Assembly (NCBI RefSeq): GCF_963678635.1
Contig: NC_087071.1
Coordinates: 7,021,624 to 7,085,623 of the forward strand
Length of the DNA stretch: 64,000 nucleotides
Reading direction: 5' to 3'
DNA from: Symsagittifera roscoffensis
Taxonomy: Eukaryota; Xenacoelomorpha; Acoela; Convolutidae
A program made the translations under genes and the position numbers. The notes beneath the pieces are model-generated. The model did not search any database, was not told the origin of the DNA, and was given only the letters and a program-made list of their open reading frames with translations. Positions 9,517 through 19,074 of the stretch are shown piece after piece (position 1 is the stretch's first letter; the number at the start of each line of letters is the position of its first letter).

Positions 9517-12500
9517 ATGAGGCGGAGCAGGGTACCGGTAGCTGAAAAAAGGTCTACCGAAGCGAAGACAAAGTATAACTCGTCGCTACGTAAAACAACA
9601 TCAATGGGTCCGAAGGTAACAAAGGAGAACTTTTCAGTTAGTATGGTCAGCACGAGGAGTACCACGGAGAACAAAGCAAAAGAGGGCACGGATGGGGAAC
9701 GGGTAGATCCCACCATCGAGATTGATCTAGAGACACCTGATCAAAGTGTGGATGAAGCAGGAAAGAAGAAGACAGAGTCAACTCCAATGCCTAATGCGGA
9801 AGAACCTAACCCGAATCCCATAGAGTTCTCACCGATAGACAACGTGGAAGACACAACAGGCAACACGCCAGAAACAGTGAAGGATGAGTCTCAAAAGAGA
9901 ACGTCTTTTACTGAAAGATTAGCAATGATGGTCGGAATGAGATCGAAGGACGCAGCAGTGGAGAAGACGAAAGTCGAGAAAAGCAAAACATTCGGAACAG
10001 TATCCACGAGGACGACAGAGACCGATCAGAACGAGGGTCAGAGAAAATCGGGACCAGCGACCAACTACAGGACAACAACGGACCATGAAACGACAACTCT
10101 TGAGTTAAGCGACTTGATGGCGAAACTAGATCAGATAGATGAGAAACTGAAGCACAGCGAAGAGGATAGAAATGTGATAAGGAAGGAAATGAGACACAAC
10201 AAACATGAGTACTTGGACAACTATTTCCATCTAGCGAGAGCGACGGAGGAAAAGCTTCAGAAGATGTCTGAGAAAGTAGAAACCACTGATGAAGAACGAG
10301 AGAAGAACATTAGAAAAGACATGTATGAAAAGAAGCGGCGATATGACGCAGTGAATTGCCAGTTAGGGAGTTTGGAAATGAGAATGGATACGATGAGTAG
10401 GGAACAGGCTGAGAGCTCAAGTGCAATACAGACAAAGCTAGACGCTATTTTGAGGAATTCGACACAACAAGACAGGCCAGCTGCAGAGAGGACACAAGGT
10501 AATAGAGTGGACTTCGTGGGGCCTCAAAGGAACAAACGACAGTCAACACCGTTACCAGCAACCCAGGAGGCCGCGATTACGGCACCGGTGGGCGCCAGGG
10601 CCATTATAAAAAATGGAACAGCGAACACAACCAGTGTTCCAGGGGACTCCACGACTCACAACAACGTGGGACCGGATGCCATGACATGGGCAAGCACCTG
10701 GGAAATGATGAACAGGACGCTAGAAGCCTTGGCCACAAGGAATACCGACTCGAGTGACAGAGGAAGCAACAAATCCAGGAAAACCTTCAAGAAACCGAAG
10801 GAGTTTAAAGATGATTCAGATGGATGCATTGACACTTGGGTAGAAGTCATGAGGTTGCACTTAGAACAAGACAACTTGAACGATGAGAGGCAAGCATGCA
10901 CAGCGATACTGAGCAATCTGGAAGGCACGGCATTGAAATGCGTGGTTGCGAAGAAAGAAGAGGAACGCGACACAGCGGACAAAATCTTTGAAATATTGTT
11001 AAATAGATTCGGCTCAGGCATGAAGGGTCATCAAGCGATGATGCGATTTGAAAAAAGGAGACAAAGGGACGATGAATCGATAGACAGGTTCCTAGATGAT
11101 CTTGAGAGCTTGAGAAGAAGGAGTGACCCGGAAGAATCTACCAATCGAAGGAATTTCAGCATCGCCTCAAAGTTCATTGATGGGGTAAAGAGTGATGACT
11201 TGAGAACGATGTTAGCAACGTACTATACATTGTCGAAAGACAGTGCACCAACTCCAGAAGAGCTGAGGCAGAAGTCAAGAGAGTACATGCTGATGAAACC
11301 CAAGAAATACTCGTACTCAGACAACAGGAACACACAAGGGGGGAGTCAGCCACAAAGGTCGTCATGGTACAAGCCCAGAGATGACATGGACAAACGCAGA
11401 TCATATGCTAACTGCGGGTCAGCTGATCATCATGTGGCGGACTGCACGACATACAAACAGGGCATGAAGAGTTTGGGATATGCACCCGATGAGGAAGATA
11501 TGAGTCAGATGGAAGAACACGAGTTCTATAGTGGCTTGATCATCAAAATAGGTGCAAGATGGGACACTGCAACCAAGATGTTCTTCTGCAACCAAGAGGG
11601 ACACTTCAGGATGGACTGTCCGTTGTTTTGGGAAGCGGTCAAGAATCAGAGTCATCCAAAACTCAAGTTGGCGCTAGCAGCGGTGCAGAACCAGAGAAAC
11701 AGACAAGGTGAATTTGAGACGAAAAACCTAGAAAGACCAAATGCGGAGCTACCGACAAAAACAGTGAAAGCTGTAACACAATGTAATAGTGCAGTAGAGG
11801 CCACGGCGAAGAACGCCCAAGAAATAGATTATGAGCAGGCGGCAGCGGAGGCCATCAACAAAGTGAAACAAGACCTAGCAGCGAAAGAAATAGAACAACG
11901 ACTGAAGCAAGAAATCCAAAGACAGAAAATGAACGAAGCATTAAGTTGCTCACAAACAATACCAGAAGCTGCTGAGGGGTCGACAAAAAATGGAAACTGC
12001 AACACAGTAAAATTGGTTACAGGAAAGCCATTTGGCATAACAAATATTGGGGCAAGAATAATGTCAATAATCACTGTGGGCGGCCACGAAGTAACGAGAA
12101 ACTTGAGCGAACCAAGTGACCAGACAATAATGCACATTGATGTGTACGCAGATTACCTGAGTAGTATAAGCCCACAAACGACTTCTAAAGCATTGAGAGC
12201 ACTACTCACGAGAGGGGGTAGCAGGTCGGTACGTGTTGATAACAGGTACACAGAAGCTTATGGTCCACATGAAGTGATGCTAAATATAGATGGAATCAAC
12301 ATCTATACCAAAACAATGATAACATGTGATGAAGACCTAATTGGGCAAATCTACGTGGGAAAAGAAGAGTTGAAAGTGAGGTCGATTGGACACTGCGCCA
12401 TGCTTGAAGAAGATGCGATGCACATCGAGACAGAGGCAGATGTGACAGGACACGTGCTAGACATAAGTGGCAAAAAGACTCAGTTACGTGGTCTACTTGA

Positions 12501-12606
12501 TACGGGAGCAGTCTTGAGTGACATACCAATCGAAACTTGGGAACGAATGGGCTTCAACAAAGATGATTTGATAGATTCGAGAATACGGTTGTCAGCTGCA
12601 AACTAA
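9517..12606 (+). CDS. gag: Element 1 Gag plus N-terminal half of protease
   Basis: The 1,029-codon frame encodes Gag and the start of an aspartic protease. Residues ~200-310 are charged and probably coiled coil. A retrotransposon capsid-like region follows at ~425-595, with matches in elements 2 and 3. Two zinc knuckles lie near 631 and 690, and both lack the first Cys of C-x2-C-x4-H-x4-C. The protease DTGA starts at residue 995. Element 2's gag begins at an equivalent of the internal ATG at 9643, so that may be the true start. A TAA at 12604 replaces an Arg codon of element 2 and cuts the protease before its ILGRD motif. The same frame continues downstream. Confidence 0.85.
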   Translation: MRRSRVPVAEKRSTEAKTKYNSSLRKTTSMGPKVTKENFSVSMVSTRSTTENKAKEGTDGERVDPTIEIDLETPDQSVDEAGKKKTESTPMPNAEEPNPNPIEFSPIDNVEDTTGNTPETVKDESQKRTSFTERLAMMVGMRSKDAAVEKTKVEKSKTFGTVSTRTTETDQNEGQRKSGPATNYRTTTDHETTTLELSDLMAKLDQIDEKLKHSEEDRNVIRKEMRHNKHEYLDNYFHLARATEEKLQKMSEKVETTDEEREKNIRKDMYEKKRRYDAVNCQLGSLEMRMDTMSREQAESSSAIQTKLDAILRNSTQQDRPAAERTQGNRVDFVGPQRNKRQSTPLPATQEAAITAPVGARAIIKNGTANTTSVPGDSTTHNNVGPDAMTWASTWEMMNRTLEALATRNTDSSDRGSNKSRKTFKKPKEFKDDSDGCIDTWVEVMRLHLEQDNLNDERQACTAILSNLEGTALKCVVAKKEEERDTADKIFEILLNRFGSGMKGHQAMMRFEKRRQRDDESIDRFLDDLESLRRRSDPEESTNRRNFSIASKFIDGVKSDDLRTMLATYYTLSKDSAPTPEELRQKSREYMLMKPKKYSYSDNRNTQGGSQPQRSSWYKPRDDMDKRRSYANCGSADHHVADCTTYKQGMKSLGYAPDEEDMSQMEEHEFYSGLIIKIGARWDTATKMFFCNQEGHFRMDCPLFWEAVKNQSHPKLKLALAAVQNQRNRQGEFETKNLERPNAELPTKTVKAVTQCNSAVEATAKNAQEIDYEQAAAEAINKVKQDLAAKEIEQRLKQEIQRQKMNEALSCSQTIPEAAEGSTKNGNCNTVKLVTGKPFGITNIGARIMSIITVGGHEVTRNLSEPSDQTIMHIDVYADYLSSISPQTTSKALRALLTRGGSRSVRVDNRYTEAYGPHEVMLNIDGINIYTKTMITCDEDLIGQIYVGKEELKVRSIGHCAMLEEDAMHIETEADVTGHVLDISGKKTQLRGLLDTGAVLSDIPIETWERMGFNKDDLIDSRIRLSAAN

Positions 12607-12618
12607 GGGGCCCTGCGG

Positions 12619-13812
12619 GTGTTGGGCAGAACGCCGATAATAGCCCTCGATCTGGGGGAACGTAACCTGTGGATGAGCTTTCTTGTGGTAGAAAACCTAG
12701 ATGAGTCTGACCAATTTATTTTAGGCAGAGACTTCAGCAGGAACTTTGATGTAGCGATTGATCTAAGCAACGCAATGTTCAGGATACGGAACCCGGATAG
12801 GAGGTGCGCAATCAAACCGGTAAATTTAATAATGGCAAATGAAACCAAAGCACCGGTATTCTTGAGTAGGAGGGTGAGGCTAAAGGCGAACGAGGCGGCG
12901 ATTGTAAGCTTACGAATGAAAAATTACAATGAACTAAGTGACAACAAGCAGGTATGCGTAGTCCCAAATCCAAATAGTCAAAGTGCTGCTGTTTTAGGAA
13001 GATCCTTCTCGATTACGAAGAGCGGCCTCTGCGTGAGTGTCTTGTTGAATAACCTTGACATGCCAATCACGATACAGAGGGGGAGGAAAATGGGATATGC
13101 TTTACCTGTTAAAACTCGATATGAAATGACTGAAAATCATAAACAAAATGAAGTTGTTGATTGTCCCAATCATAGGGACAAAATTTGTATCTTGAGACGA
13201 TTAAATAAAATAAAAGATTCATCAGGTCTTGTGAAGTCACTTAAGTCAGAGACGGACGATGGACTATCGAGCTGGTCGAATTTCCCGGAACGGCCCACAT
13301 TAGACGAAATACAGGGTGATAAACCGGTTCTACCGGATATTGAACACTTAAGAGGCAAGTTCACGGACGAACAGCTCGAAGCCATCAAGGACGTACTAGA
13401 GCGGAACGAAGAAACTTTTTCAAGACATAAGGCAGACATCGGGTGTTGTAATTTTGTTGAGCATGAAATAGAACTTGAGGAAAACGCAATACCGCACAGG
13501 GAGGGGGCGAGGCGCATGACCCCACACAAATCGGATGCGTGTAGAAAGGAGATTGAAACGCTACTAGAGTATGACATGATAGAACCATCCAAATCACCGT
13601 GGGCGTGTGGAGTAGTGATGGCCAAAAAGATAGGCGATCAGTTGAGGTTTTGTTGTGACTTTCGATACCTGAACTCCGTCACGGTGAAGGATGCCTATCC
13701 CATACCTAGGATTGATGAGAGCCTCTCGAAGTTAGGTGATGCAAAATTTTTTACGACTCTTGATTTAGGCTCGGCTTTTTGGCAGGTACCACTGAGGAAG
13801 CAGGACAGGTAG
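12619..13812 (+). CDS. pol: Element 1 protease end plus truncated RT (first copy)
   Basis: This continues the gag-protease frame after the TAA. It holds the protease C-terminal ILGRD motif near residue 32, a linker, then the start of RT with a CCDFRYLN motif and the first catalytic Asp in the TTLDLGSAFWQ region. It stops at TAG (13810-13812), where a duplicated segment begins. The first RT copy therefore lacks the YVDD half, which lies after the duplication. An Ile in place of Lys (13631) is the only difference noticed from the second copy. Confidence 0.8.
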   Translation: MLGRTPIIALDLGERNLWMSFLVVENLDESDQFILGRDFSRNFDVAIDLSNAMFRIRNPDRRCAIKPVNLIMANETKAPVFLSRRVRLKANEAAIVSLRMKNYNELSDNKQVCVVPNPNSQSAAVLGRSFSITKSGLCVSVLLNNLDMPITIQRGRKMGYALPVKTRYEMTENHKQNEVVDCPNHRDKICILRRLNKIKDSSGLVKSLKSETDDGLSSWSNFPERPTLDEIQGDKPVLPDIEHLRGKFTDEQLEAIKDVLERNEETFSRHKADIGCCNFVEHEIELEENAIPHREGARRMTPHKSDACRKEIETLLEYDMIEPSKSPWACGVVMAKKIGDQLRFCCDFRYLNSVTVKDAYPIPRIDESLSKLGDAKFFTTLDLGSAFWQVPLRKQDR

Positions 13813-14529
13813 TATAAGCCCACAAACGACTTCTAAAGCATTGAGAGCACTACTCACGAGAGGGGGTAGCAGGTCGGTACGTGTTGATAACAGGTACACA
13901 GAAGCTTATGGTCCACATGAAGTGATGCTAAATATAGATGGAATCAACATCTATACCAAAACAATGATAACATGTGATGAAGACCTAATTGGGCAAATCT
14001 ACGTGGGAAAAGAAGAGTTGAAAGTGAGGTCGATTGGACACTGCGCCATGCTTGAAGAAGATGCGATGCACATCGAGACAGAGGCAGATGTGACAGGACA
14101 CGTGCTAGACATAAGTGGCAAAAAGACTCAGTTACGTGGTCTACTTGATACGGGAGCAGTCTTGAGTGACATACCAATGAGCATGAAATAGAACTTGAGG
14201 AAAACGCAATACCGCACAGGGAGGGGGCGAGGCGCATGACCCCACACAAATCGGATGCGTGTAGAAAGGAGATTGAAACGCTACTAGAGTATGACATGAT
14301 AGAACCATCCAAATCACCGTGGGCGTGTGGAGTAGTGATGGCCAAAAAGAAAGGCGATCAGTTGAGGTTTTGTTGTGACTTTCGATACCTGAACTCCGTC
14401 ACGGTGAAGGATGCCTATCCCATACCTAGGATTGATGAGAGCCTCTCGAAGTTAGGTGATGCAAAATTTTTTACGACTCTTGATTTAGGCTCGGCTTTTT
14501 GGCAGGTACCACTGAGGAAGCAGGACAGG
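13809..14529 (+). repeat. Internal duplication with deletion in element 1 pol
   Basis: Bases 13809-14178 repeat 12161-12530, and bases 14178-14529 repeat 13458-13809. The second copy therefore lacks 12531-13457. The copies look identical apart from one base (13631 T, 14351 A). The second junction is offset by 720 bases, which keeps the RT frame. Template switching during reverse transcription, recombination between copies, or an assembly error could each explain it. Confidence 0.9.
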
Positions 14530-16740
14530 GACAATACAGGGTTTGCCTGCGAGTTGGGTCTGTTTCAATGGAAACGGATGCCGTTTGGACTTTGCAATGC
14601 CACAGCTACGTTTCAGCGGTTGATGGCACACGCACTGATAGGCGTGACGAAGAAGTACGGCAATCTGGTAATGTGCTATGTGGATGACGTGGTAATAGCG
14701 ACACCCACACTAGAGGACCACATTGAGAGACTTGACGAAGTATTTGCGTGTATGAGGAGGTCGGGGCTGAAGTGCAAACCATCAAAGTGTGAGATACTCA
14801 AGGACTCGATAAAATACTTGGGCAGGATGGTGGACAAACACGGCATCAGACCAGATCCAGACGCGGTAAAGGCAGTTCTAATTTGGAAATCGCCGAAAAC
14901 GGAACACCAATTGATGAGCTTTCTGGGTTTTGCAAATTACTATAGGGAACTCTTCAAAGGCTACGCAGACAAGGTTTATCCGATGCAACAGTTAATGAGG
15001 CACAAGGGCAAGAAGTTCACGTGGAATAACGCAGCAGAAGAGTCATTCCAGAGAATAAAGAAAGAGTTGTGCGAGGCACCAGTACTAGGGATGCCAACAG
15101 AGAAGGGAATGTACGTACTGGATACGGACGCGTCGGTAGTAGCGATATCTGGAATTCTCCACCAAGAACAAGAGTGGAACGGGAAGACAGTCTTGAGACC
15201 AATAGCGTACGGGAGCAAAGTCCTAAGTGACACGGAAATGAAGTACGGAGCACCGAAAGCAGAGATGTTCGCGGTGGTTACCTTTGTTGAGAAATATAGG
15301 GCATACCTAGGCAGTGAGTCATTCAAGTTGCGAGTCGACAACCGGGCACTAAGCTGGCTAAAGACGTACTCAATGGACCAAAGTTACATTGGGAGGTGGA
15401 TAGTTCGCCTGGACGGATACAATAGGATAATTGAGCACAGAAAACGAGACAAACATCAAAATGCTGACAGCTTGAGCAAGAAGACGGAGTTCTACGAGAG
15501 ACAAGAACAGAGGGAGGCAGACAGACCTGAGATCAAAGATGGCTTCTCCTTCATGGGCAAGGAAACGTATGACAGTCTTCCTCTTACGAGATGGTTGGAC
15601 AAATCAGGCAAACCAATAGAAGGTCACCCCGAGTTACCAAAGGAAACTACGAAAAAAACAATCTTGAGAAAGAACCGAGGGATGCCGATAGGAATAATGC
15701 TCAAGTCAAAGATCGTGAGGGAGACGCTCAAAGCAAAAGGCTACGACCTCAACCAGGTAGAGACGGGGGAAGCACAAATAGACGAAGACTTAAAGGAGTT
15801 ACTCGAGAGACTAGCAGATGATAAGCCCGTGATTCAAAAAAACTGTAAAGAGGAACCTGAGGTCACAATACTGCGAAAGAGCGGGACAGCTTGTGATAGA
15901 AATATCTCGAAGGTGACTAACCTTGATGGGAAGGAAGTGGTGCAGTCACTGGTTGAAAAGATCCCAGCTGAATTACTTGAACAGACTAAAGTCAGGAGAA
16001 AGAGAGTGGAATTCAAGGAAGAAGCTGAATACCTGGGACCAGGTCAAGAGTACGGGGAGCGGTCCACGTCCACGGAAGAAGAAAACACAGAAGAAGAAAC
16101 CACTGAAGGAGAAAATTTGTCCGGGGAGTGTGAAATGTGGGATGAGGACTCGGAAGCGAGCAGTGACAATCAAGATAGTCTCTGCATGATATTGGCAGAA
16201 GAAAAGATTAGACACCACGACAGGGAACTACAAACAGATCCGTCCTCAGCAACCTTCAACTTGGACGTGCAGGAGATACGAGGTGGTGAAGAACTTGAAA
16301 GGATTGCAGTTTCGAGGAAGCCATTCAGGGAGCTATCATGCAATTCAAATGTGAGAACAAATCTGGTGCTGGAAGACGACATGAAGGTGGTAAGGAGGAT
16401 AGTATGCGTGAAGCTGAATGACGACGTCCACAACCCTGGGGAGATGAATGGGCAGATCATGGCGCTGAAGGAACATGTCAAAGCGGGATATAGGCTGTCG
16501 GACCTGGTAAGAGCCCAGAAGAATGACAAGATGACAAGCAAACTCTCCAAATGGATCCAAACGGGGTCCAAGGAGAAAGGGGAACTTGAAGAAGACAGCT
16601 ACAAGATCCTGAGCCAGTTCTACAAAGAGAGGAAGGAGTTACTCTATCACACGGCTGATGGGGTTGTAGCATGCAAGAGAAAAGAAGAAGACAAGATACT
16701 ACACAAGCACAACCTCATCATACTACCACAATTATATTAG
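14236..16740 (+). CDS. pol: Element 1 reverse transcriptase-RNase H and linker
   Basis: This 834-codon frame contains the RT with CCDFRYLN, TTLDLGSAFWQ, PFGLCNATATFQ and YVDD (residues 148-151). RNase H follows with LDTDAS near 295 and its Glu and second Asp downstream. After the RNase H there is an acidic, poorly conserved linker of about 300 residues that includes an LSGE motif near 627. It ends at an in-frame TAG (16738-16740), after which integrase starts in the same frame, so the ancestral protein was probably continuous. RT and RNase H copy the RNA into DNA in virus-like particles. Confidence 0.93.
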   Translation: MTPHKSDACRKEIETLLEYDMIEPSKSPWACGVVMAKKKGDQLRFCCDFRYLNSVTVKDAYPIPRIDESLSKLGDAKFFTTLDLGSAFWQVPLRKQDRDNTGFACELGLFQWKRMPFGLCNATATFQRLMAHALIGVTKKYGNLVMCYVDDVVIATPTLEDHIERLDEVFACMRRSGLKCKPSKCEILKDSIKYLGRMVDKHGIRPDPDAVKAVLIWKSPKTEHQLMSFLGFANYYRELFKGYADKVYPMQQLMRHKGKKFTWNNAAEESFQRIKKELCEAPVLGMPTEKGMYVLDTDASVVAISGILHQEQEWNGKTVLRPIAYGSKVLSDTEMKYGAPKAEMFAVVTFVEKYRAYLGSESFKLRVDNRALSWLKTYSMDQSYIGRWIVRLDGYNRIIEHRKRDKHQNADSLSKKTEFYERQEQREADRPEIKDGFSFMGKETYDSLPLTRWLDKSGKPIEGHPELPKETTKKTILRKNRGMPIGIMLKSKIVRETLKAKGYDLNQVETGEAQIDEDLKELLERLADDKPVIQKNCKEEPEVTILRKSGTACDRNISKVTNLDGKEVVQSLVEKIPAELLEQTKVRRKRVEFKEEAEYLGPGQEYGERSTSTEEENTEEETTEGENLSGECEMWDEDSEASSDNQDSLCMILAEEKIRHHDRELQTDPSSATFNLDVQEIRGGEELERIAVSRKPFRELSCNSNVRTNLVLEDDMKVVRRIVCVKLNDDVHNPGEMNGQIMALKEHVKAGYRLSDLVRAQKNDKMTSKLSKWIQTGSKEKGELEEDSYKILSQFYKERKELLYHTADGVVACKRKEEDKILHKHNLIILPQLY
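16116..16129 (+). promoter_or_regulatory. PPT-like motif inside pol (copy 1)
   Basis: TTTGTCCGGGGAGT is nearly the sequence that precedes the 3' LTR. Here it is read as Leu-Ser-Gly-Glu. It may be an internal polypurine-tract-like site, or only a conserved peptide motif. Confidence 0.4.
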
Positions 16741-16746
16741 ACAGAG

Positions 16747-17565
16747 GTGCTGTTCAGATCACATGATCAAATGGGGCACCAGGGGATAGACAAAGTGCAA
16801 CAAAGAATACTTCACAGGTTCGATTGGCCAGGATTGAGGAAAGCCTGTGAGAGGTGGGTGAATGCATGCCTGGCATGTTTGCAAGTGAAAGACCCAAGGA
16901 AGATGGAATTCCCACTCAAGTCGGTGGAAAGCTCGGAATTTAATGAAGTGGTGCAAATAGACCATCAGAAGATCTGTATGACGGAGTCAGGGTATAACCA
17001 GATACTGGTTATAATTGATCACTTCACAAAGCTGGCAGAGGCGGTGCCGTGCCAAACAGCTTCGGCAGAGGAGACTTGTGACCACTTGATAACCCATTGG
17101 ATATCAAGGTATGGTTGTCCAATGACTTTTCAGTCAGACAACGACAAAGCTTTTGTGGGGGACTTGACTAAGGAATTAATGAAGAGGTCACAGATAGCTC
17201 AAGCACACTCAACGACTTACCATCCTCAGACCAACGGGCTGGTAGAGAGACAGAATAGAACGTTAGTGAACATACTGAGGGTATACTGCTCTAGATACAT
17301 GACGGACTGGGATAAGTATCTGCCTCAAGTCGTAGGGGCATACAACAGTACTCAACACTCAACGACGGGAATCAGTCCATTCATGATGTTGACAGGCAAA
17401 GAGAGAGCGATGCCCCTGACGTTCTTTTACCCGGAGTATGAAGGAAAGAGGACGTCGCCTCAAGCTTACGTGAAAGAGGCAATCAAGAGACAGCAGGAAA
17501 TAAACGAGCTGTGCAGGAGGAACACTGCGCAGGCACAAATGAGACAGCGCAAGAAATATGATTAA
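16747..17565 (+). CDS. Element 1 integrase (zinc-binding and catalytic core)
   Basis: The zinc-binding HHCC motif is intact (H6-x4-H11-x29-C41-x2-C44). The catalytic core has D72, D131 and E167 with exactly 35 residues between the last two, matching the DD35E retroviral/Ty3 integrase family. It joins element cDNA to the host chromosome. It is in frame with the RT-RNase H region but separated from it by a TAG, and a TAA at 17563 cuts it off from its C-terminal GPF module. Confidence 0.93.
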   Translation: MLFRSHDQMGHQGIDKVQQRILHRFDWPGLRKACERWVNACLACLQVKDPRKMEFPLKSVESSEFNEVVQIDHQKICMTESGYNQILVIIDHFTKLAEAVPCQTASAEETCDHLITHWISRYGCPMTFQSDNDKAFVGDLTKELMKRSQIAQAHSTTYHPQTNGLVERQNRTLVNILRVYCSRYMTDWDKYLPQVVGAYNSTQHSTTGISPFMMLTGKERAMPLTFFYPEYEGKRTSPQAYVKEAIKRQQEINELCRRNTAQAQMRQRKKYD

Positions 17566-17592
17566 AAAATATTACAGGCGAAGCCATATGAG

Positions 17593-18213
17593 GTGGGCCA
17601 GTATGTGTGGGTTTTCCAGAATGTGATACCGCCCAAAGGGACGAAGAAACTACTCAAGAAATGGAGAGGACCATTCATGATAACTGAAGTACATCAACAA
17701 GGACGGTTCTACCGCTTGGTAACTGGGCGAGCGGCACATTACGAGAACCTGAAGCCTCATGTCCCATCCCCAGAGGACTGGTGTATACCAAAAGACATGG
17801 AGGGACTAGAGTACCTACTGGTGGAACCAGCATGTGAAGTGAACGAGAAAGGCACCAGAGATAAAAATGATGGCAATGAGAACTTGAGTTTGGACGACAA
17901 TGAAAAAATTGACACGGACTCTGAAGCGGAATCTTTTGTGGAAGAAGATTGGAACGATCCGGATCAAGGTGAGGTGCCGAAGTGGACAGAACCAGACTTT
18001 TCAATACCGGCGGGGACAAGGAGTGGCAATCGCAAACGCACAGGCATGAGGTACAACAGGTACGGGGACGATTTCCTGATCGACAAGATAAAGCCCGATG
18101 ACCTAAGCGGAGAACTAATAAGTGTGGGCGAGCTGGCGGCAGATGGTGAATGGCAGATCATCGATGATAATGAACACTACCCACAGGAAGACTACTCGAC
18201 GCCGGAGCGGTAG
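17593..18213 (+). CDS. Integrase C-terminal GPF module and acidic tail
   Basis: This continues the integrase frame after the TAA at 17563. Near residues 25-60 it shows the GPF/Y-type module (KWRGPF followed by a YRLV strand and an H-x-ENLKPH end), typical of Ty3/gypsy integrase C-termini and linked to DNA binding and multimerisation. The rest is acidic and disordered and includes an LSGE peptide near residue 174. It ends at an in-frame TAG (18211-18213). Confidence 0.85.
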   Translation: MGQYVWVFQNVIPPKGTKKLLKKWRGPFMITEVHQQGRFYRLVTGRAAHYENLKPHVPSPEDWCIPKDMEGLEYLLVEPACEVNEKGTRDKNDGNENLSLDDNEKIDTDSEAESFVEEDWNDPDQGEVPKWTEPDFSIPAGTRSGNRKRTGMRYNRYGDDFLIDKIKPDDLSGELISVGELAADGEWQIIDDNEHYPQEDYSTPER

Positions 18214-18276
18214 ACGGATTTAGAACAGAGCGAGATAGAGAGGAGGGAAACTACGAACCTGAGGATATTAGAATGG

Positions 18277-18537
18277 ATGCGCGATGTCAAGAACGGAAGC
18301 GAGGAAGGACAGATCATACAGCAAGTTGACATATCAGCGGGGAAGTACATGAAAACGGAGGATCCTCTTTTCGGCTGGACGGCAACAGACAGCCCGCTCG
18401 ACATTCCGCCAGATAATTCAGAACCAGCATCATCGACGGGGACGTCGATAAATATTTTTGTCCGGGGAGTGGGGGTAGGACTTACCCACACCAAAAATTT
18501 GATGATAAAGAAACTCAGAGAAGTGAGAAAAAAGTGA
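18277..18537 (+). CDS. Linker between integrase and macro-like domain
   Basis: This piece of the same pol frame lies between stops at 18211 and 18535. No domain was recognised. It contains the second internal TTTGTCCGGGGAGT (18457-18470), here read as Phe-Val-Arg-Gly-Val rather than Leu-Ser-Gly-Glu. Confidence 0.55.
   Translation: MRDVKNGSEEGQIIQQVDISAGKYMKTEDPLFGWTATDSPLDIPPDNSEPASSTGTSINIFVRGVGVGLTHTKNLMIKKLREVRKK
18457..18470 (+). promoter_or_regulatory. PPT-like motif in a different reading frame (copy 2)
   Basis: This is the same 14 bases as 16116-16129 but shifted relative to the pol frame. The DNA is kept although the encoded peptide differs, which points to a nucleic-acid function. 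Confidence 0.4.
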
Positions 18538-19074
18538 GGACTGGAACTGGAAGGGGAGGAGGCCGAGCCTACCATAGGACGGAATTTCAAAACGAAGTTT
18601 GAAATACCAAACGAATACTCAGAGAATATCCTGATAACGGAGAGTGACTTCATTCTGTCAGACAGGACTAGCGCAATCTGTATCACGGCGGACATGAGTT
18701 TCAAAACAAGACTGGAAGCAGACTTCAAGAGAGAATACCAGAACGTGGAGTTTTTGTTTAGACAGAGACCGGGACTGGGAGGAATGGCCGCGCTTCCACC
18801 ATCAGTAGCACAAGTCCCGGGCAAATACCTGTGCTTCCTAGTGACTAGGGTCAGTGACAGGAACACGATCGATCCTGAACACGTGATGTTGGCACTAATG
18901 AGACTACGAGACTTCATGATTGAAAGAGGGATAACAGAGGTCTCAATGCCGGTGTATGACCCAAACAGGGGGAAATTGAGCCCAAGGGAATTGTACGCTA
19001 TCCTACACGTGGTCTTCGCAGAGACTGAGATAATGGTGCATCTTCACAAGAAATACTACTTGAGCATCGCCTGA
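18538..19074 (+). CDS. Macro-like (OARD1/TARG1-type) domain after integrase
   Basis: The frame resumes after TGA (18535). From about 18634 it resembles macro domains of the OARD1/TARG1 kind, which bind or remove ADP-ribose. It has an ITADMSFKTRLEADFK opening, a GLGG-x-AALPP turn, a KYLCFLVTR strand and an EVSMP strand near the end. The family's VTK lysine is Arg here, and the IGCGLD catalytic loop reads VYDPNRG, so hydrolysis is doubtful and a binding or structural role is more likely. It ends the long pol frame at TGA (19072-19074). The domain call rests on motif order by eye. Confidence 0.6.
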   Translation, partial: GLELEGEEAEPTIGRNFKTKFEIPNEYSENILITESDFILSDRTSAICITADMSFKTRLEADFKREYQNVEFLFRQRPGLGGMAALPPSVAQVPGKYLCFLVTRVSDRNTIDPEHVMLALMRLRDFMIERGITEVSMPVYDPNRGKLSPRELYAILHVVFAETEIMVHLHKKYYLSIA

